DNA from: Bacteroides sp.
GTDB lineage: Bacteria; Bacteroidota; Bacteroidia; Bacteroidales; Bacteroidaceae
Reading direction: 5' to 3'
DNA length: 64,000 bases
NCBI RefSeq assembly: GCF_028690125.1
Contig: NZ_JAQVBV010000023.1
Coordinates: forward strand, 1 to 64,000
Each line of letters opens with the position of its first letter. The stretch's first letter is position 1. The notes under the pieces were generated by a model. That model searched no databases and was not told the origin of the DNA. It saw nothing but the letters and a program-made list of their open reading frames with translations. This document shows, one piece after another, positions 61,413 to 64,000 of this stretch. A program made the translations under genes and the position numbers.

Positions 61413-64000
61413 TTAAAACTGCACATTTACACCAAGCAGATAACTACGCATGGAAGGATAACCCATGCTGATGTATTCCGGGTCCATCACTCCGACATGA
61501 TCAATAGAGAATAAATTCAGACCTTTAAAGAAGAAACGGCATTCGCTCATTTTCAGACTCTTGATATAGCGGACCGGCATCTTATAATAAACTTCCAGTG
61601 TACGCAACTTCAGGAAATCTCCTTTTTCAGTCCATAAAGAGCTGCCACGGTAGTTGTTGTTATTGGACAACGTAGTCAAACGTGGATAGCGACCTTCGGG
61701 AGTATATTCCGACCAGTAATTTTGCAGGTAATGATTGGATATATTCTTATCATTTCCATACAGCGGATGATAGATACTACTCAGATTAGTAGTGACCGTA
61801 GAATGAGCCACTCCCTGAAAGTAAGCATTCAATCCGAAATTCTTATAGTTTGCCCCCAACGTAAATCCATAATAAATCTCCGGCAGTTGGTTTCTTAACT
61901 GGTAGCAATTATCGTAATCGTCTATCTTTCGGTCACCGTTCAAATCTTTATACTTCACATCGCCCGGCTGTAAATTGGCAATATAGGAAGAAGTGGGGAT
62001 TCCTGATTTCAACTTTCCGTCGGCGTCAAAGTCACTCTTCTGATAAAGCCCGTCGGCAACCAGCCCGTAAAAACGACCAATGGATTGTCCGGTTTCATTC
62101 ATATAAGCATACGGATGATAGGTTTCTTCCATATTGATAATCTCGTTTTTGGCATAAGCAATGTTTCCCTGAATAGAATAGCCTACATCACGTATTTGCT
62201 GTTTCCATCCCAGTGAGAATTCAGCACCATAGTTCTTTACCTCACCGGTAAATATATCGGGCACTCCCACTCCAAGTACTGATGATACCGAGCCACCGGA
62301 AGATACACGTATGTTTTTGCGACGATTATAAAAAGCATCTACCTCAACAGAAAGCCCTTTCCAAAGTCCCACTTCCACTCCAACATTGGCTTTATATTCT
62401 TTCTCCGGCTCCACATGGACAGAGGGCAGGCTACCTTGAGCCATACCGGGCTCTAACACGGTTCCCACAAAAATATATTGTTGTCCGCCACCATTGAACT
62501 GTTTGTCCATATCATAAGAGAGACGGCCATCCATACCCACTATACCATACGACGCACGCAGTTTGAGGTAATCAATCGCTTTGAAATTACTCATAAACTT
62601 TTCATTCGAAAGTATCCATGCGGCAGAAACAGCCGGATACAGCCTGTATTTGTCACCCGAAGACAGCTTGCCACTGCCCGAATAAGAGAGAACGCCGTTT
62701 ACAATATAGCGGTTATCATAATTATATTCCAGATTGAGTATATAATCCCGATACATATAGGTATTGTTGGCTCCTCTGTATTTTGCCCTTCCCTGACTAT
62801 AGATACCTGCCGCCTTCACCTGGTGTTGATTGAAACTTTTCACGTAATCAACCTTTCCCCAGATGGTAGTGCGCATAACCTGCCATGATAATGGCCCGTT
62901 ATTAAAACTTAGCTCCGTATCATTGCCATATCTCGAATAAAGGACGTCCGAAACATTGCCCGACTCATTAAAAACTTGAGTGGTATTGTAGTAAGCATAA
63001 TCCTTCGACTTGGAGTCGTTTATTTCGGCTCCATTATCATAAGCTATACGGAGTTGTGCCGACAGACCGTCGGTTACAACGGATAAATCCTGATCAATGG
63101 TCAGATCGGCAAATAAAGTACGCTGCAACAAGACACTATATCCTCTTGCCGTTTTCTCTGCCAAAGGATTTCTATACTGCCAGTTCTGCGCCCATACCCC
63201 TTGAGGGCTCTTTATAGGAAAAGCAGAAGAGGGAGTATTATACATATACCCCAGATCTGTTCCGGAAGTGGGTTGCTGATACTGTTGCAAACGCCCCATC
63301 AAATTCATCCGGGCAACTGTAGTGGGAGTAATATAAGTCTCCAGATTGGTACGCAGTTTAAGAGCATACATCTCCACTTGGGTAGAATATCCATCGTTGA
63401 GATTGGTGTTATTGATAAGGCCGCGGTTGCTTGTATAATTTGCAAAAACATAGTAACGCATCCGTTGGCTATTACCGTCGAAGGATAAATTCAAGTCATG
63501 ATTGAAAGCCGCTTTTCGCAACAGTTCCTTGTTCCAGTCCACGTTTGGAAGCAATGTTCCTCCATCCCCACTCGTCATTCTACGAATGTCGTGCTGACTA
63601 TATCTGGGAGCGAGTCCGTCATTTTCTAATGCTTCATTCAGAGCATTCGCGAAAGTGGGAGCATTCGCCATTTCGGGAATCCGGAACGGAGTCTGTACGC
63701 TAAAGTTATAATCAACTTGTGTACGCAGTTTATGATCTCCTCCGCGTTTCGTTGTGAAACAGATCACTCCGTCGGCTCCCCTGTTTCCATACAGTGCCAG
63801 CGAGGCAGCATCTTTCAGCACAGTCACACTCTCTATTTCATCTCTATTTATATTCGAGATATCACGTTCCACTCCATCTACCAATACAATCACACTGTTG
63901 CCTCCGAAAGAACCTCTGCCACGAATATAAATGGAAGGTGTCACATTCCAGGGTTGATTCTCTCTTTGCAGGACGGTTAAGCCCGGAATCAATCCATACA
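61413..64000 (-). CDS. SusC-like TonB-dependent receptor (5' end cut off)
   Basis: The visible part covers about 862 residues and runs off the right edge. It starts inside the plug domain (YIRGRGSFGGNSVIVLVDG, IESVTVLKDAASLALYGNRG) and continues through the 22-strand barrel to a typical C-terminal aromatic end (LGVNVQF). The TonB box, N-terminal carboxypeptidase-like domain and signal peptide lie outside the window. SusC forms the glycan import pore. It is the first visible gene of the operon with susD, the beta-helix glycosidase and GH20. Confidence 0.95.
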   Translation of the reverse strand, partial: YGLIPGLTVLQRENQPWNVTPSIYIRGRGSFGGNSVIVLVDGVERDISNINRDEIESVTVLKDAASLALYGNRGADGVICFTTKRGGDHKLRTQVDYNFSVQTPFRIPEMANAPTFANALNEALENDGLAPRYSQHDIRRMTSGDGGTLLPNVDWNKELLRKAAFNHDLNLSFDGNSQRMRYYVFANYTSNRGLINNTNLNDGYSTQVEMYALKLRTNLETYITPTTVARMNLMGRLQQYQQPTSGTDLGYMYNTPSSAFPIKSPQGVWAQNWQYRNPLAEKTARGYSVLLQRTLFADLTIDQDLSVVTDGLSAQLRIAYDNGAEINDSKSKDYAYYNTTQVFNESGNVSDVLYSRYGNDTELSFNNGPLSWQVMRTTIWGKVDYVKSFNQHQVKAAGIYSQGRAKYRGANNTYMYRDYILNLEYNYDNRYIVNGVLSYSGSGKLSSGDKYRLYPAVSAAWILSNEKFMSNFKAIDYLKLRASYGIVGMDGRLSYDMDKQFNGGGQQYIFVGTVLEPGMAQGSLPSVHVEPEKEYKANVGVEVGLWKGLSVEVDAFYNRRKNIRVSSGGSVSSVLGVGVPDIFTGEVKNYGAEFSLGWKQQIRDVGYSIQGNIAYAKNEIINMEETYHPYAYMNETGQSIGRFYGLVADGLYQKSDFDADGKLKSGIPTSSYIANLQPGDVKYKDLNGDRKIDDYDNCYQLRNQLPEIYYGFTLGANYKNFGLNAYFQGVAHSTVTTNLSSIYHPLYGNDKNISNHYLQNYWSEYTPEGRYPRLTTLSNNNNYRGSSLWTEKGDFLKLRTLEVYYKMPVRYIKSLKMSECRFFFKGLNLFSIDHVGVMDPEYISMGYPSMRSYLLGVNVQF

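Overview
The window looks like chromosomal DNA of a Bacteroides species (Bacteroidota). Supporting signs are AT-rich intergenic DNA, repeated promoter boxes of the Bacteroides type TAnnTTTG, a SusC/SusD glycan-uptake pair, two hybrid two-component sensor-regulators (HTCS), an OadGAB sodium pump, a single-chain PurL and a homodimeric pyruvate:ferredoxin oxidoreductase. The species cannot be fixed from sequence alone; the fructose-type HTCS resembles that of the B. thetaiotaomicron group. No rRNA, tRNA, CRISPR array, intact insertion sequence or prophage was recognised.

Layout. 0.3-5.8 kb: a tripartite RND efflux operon (adaptor, pump, TolC-like channel), convergent with the oadG-oadA-oadB operon (5.9-9.2 kb). 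9.4-13.1 kb: a tight leftward operon of lysE-type exporter, DUF4924, rfbD and prfC. 13.3-17.9 kb: a small Cys-rich protein, a GTGCCA palindrome array and purL. 18.1-23.3 kb: an HTCS whose stop lies 2 nt before the first half of a split chromate-type transporter. 23.3-31.5 kb: two GHL10-like secreted hydrolases flanking a UvrA-like protein, an outer-membrane barrel, a small membrane protein and cstA. 32-35.8 kb: an ATP-grasp-like protein of unknown role, an AAA/DUF4143-type ATPase and a tandem DUF4870 pair. 35.8-39.4 kb: nifJ. 39.5-47.2 kb: a small membrane protein, an MGMT-type alkyltransferase, a fructose-type HTCS with periplasmic sugar-binding domain, a PfkB fructokinase, an MFS hexose transporter and an aldose-epimerase-like protein. 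47.3-51.1 kb: patatin and CPA2 antiporter (overlapping) and an unknown protein.

51.1-55.6 kb is the least ordinary part. It holds a C1 peptidase, broken LytTR and AraC regulator remnants, a barrel protein, an array of inverted repeats with a perfect 33-bp palindrome, an HU-like DNA-binding protein, and a tiny Gly-rich, GG-leader-like peptide frame whose stop overlaps the start of a two-helix membrane protein. The last pair has the form of a bacteriocin/immunity cassette, but the peptide frame carries a stop at codon 3. From 55.6 kb to the right edge is a leftward polysaccharide-utilisation operon: SusC (cut by the window end), SusD, a beta-helix glycosidase with an extra N-terminal region, and a GH20 hexosaminidase.

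Coordinates for starts were set at ATG codons; several longer frames begin only at TTG and were shortened. Family names come from recognising motifs by eye, not from searches.
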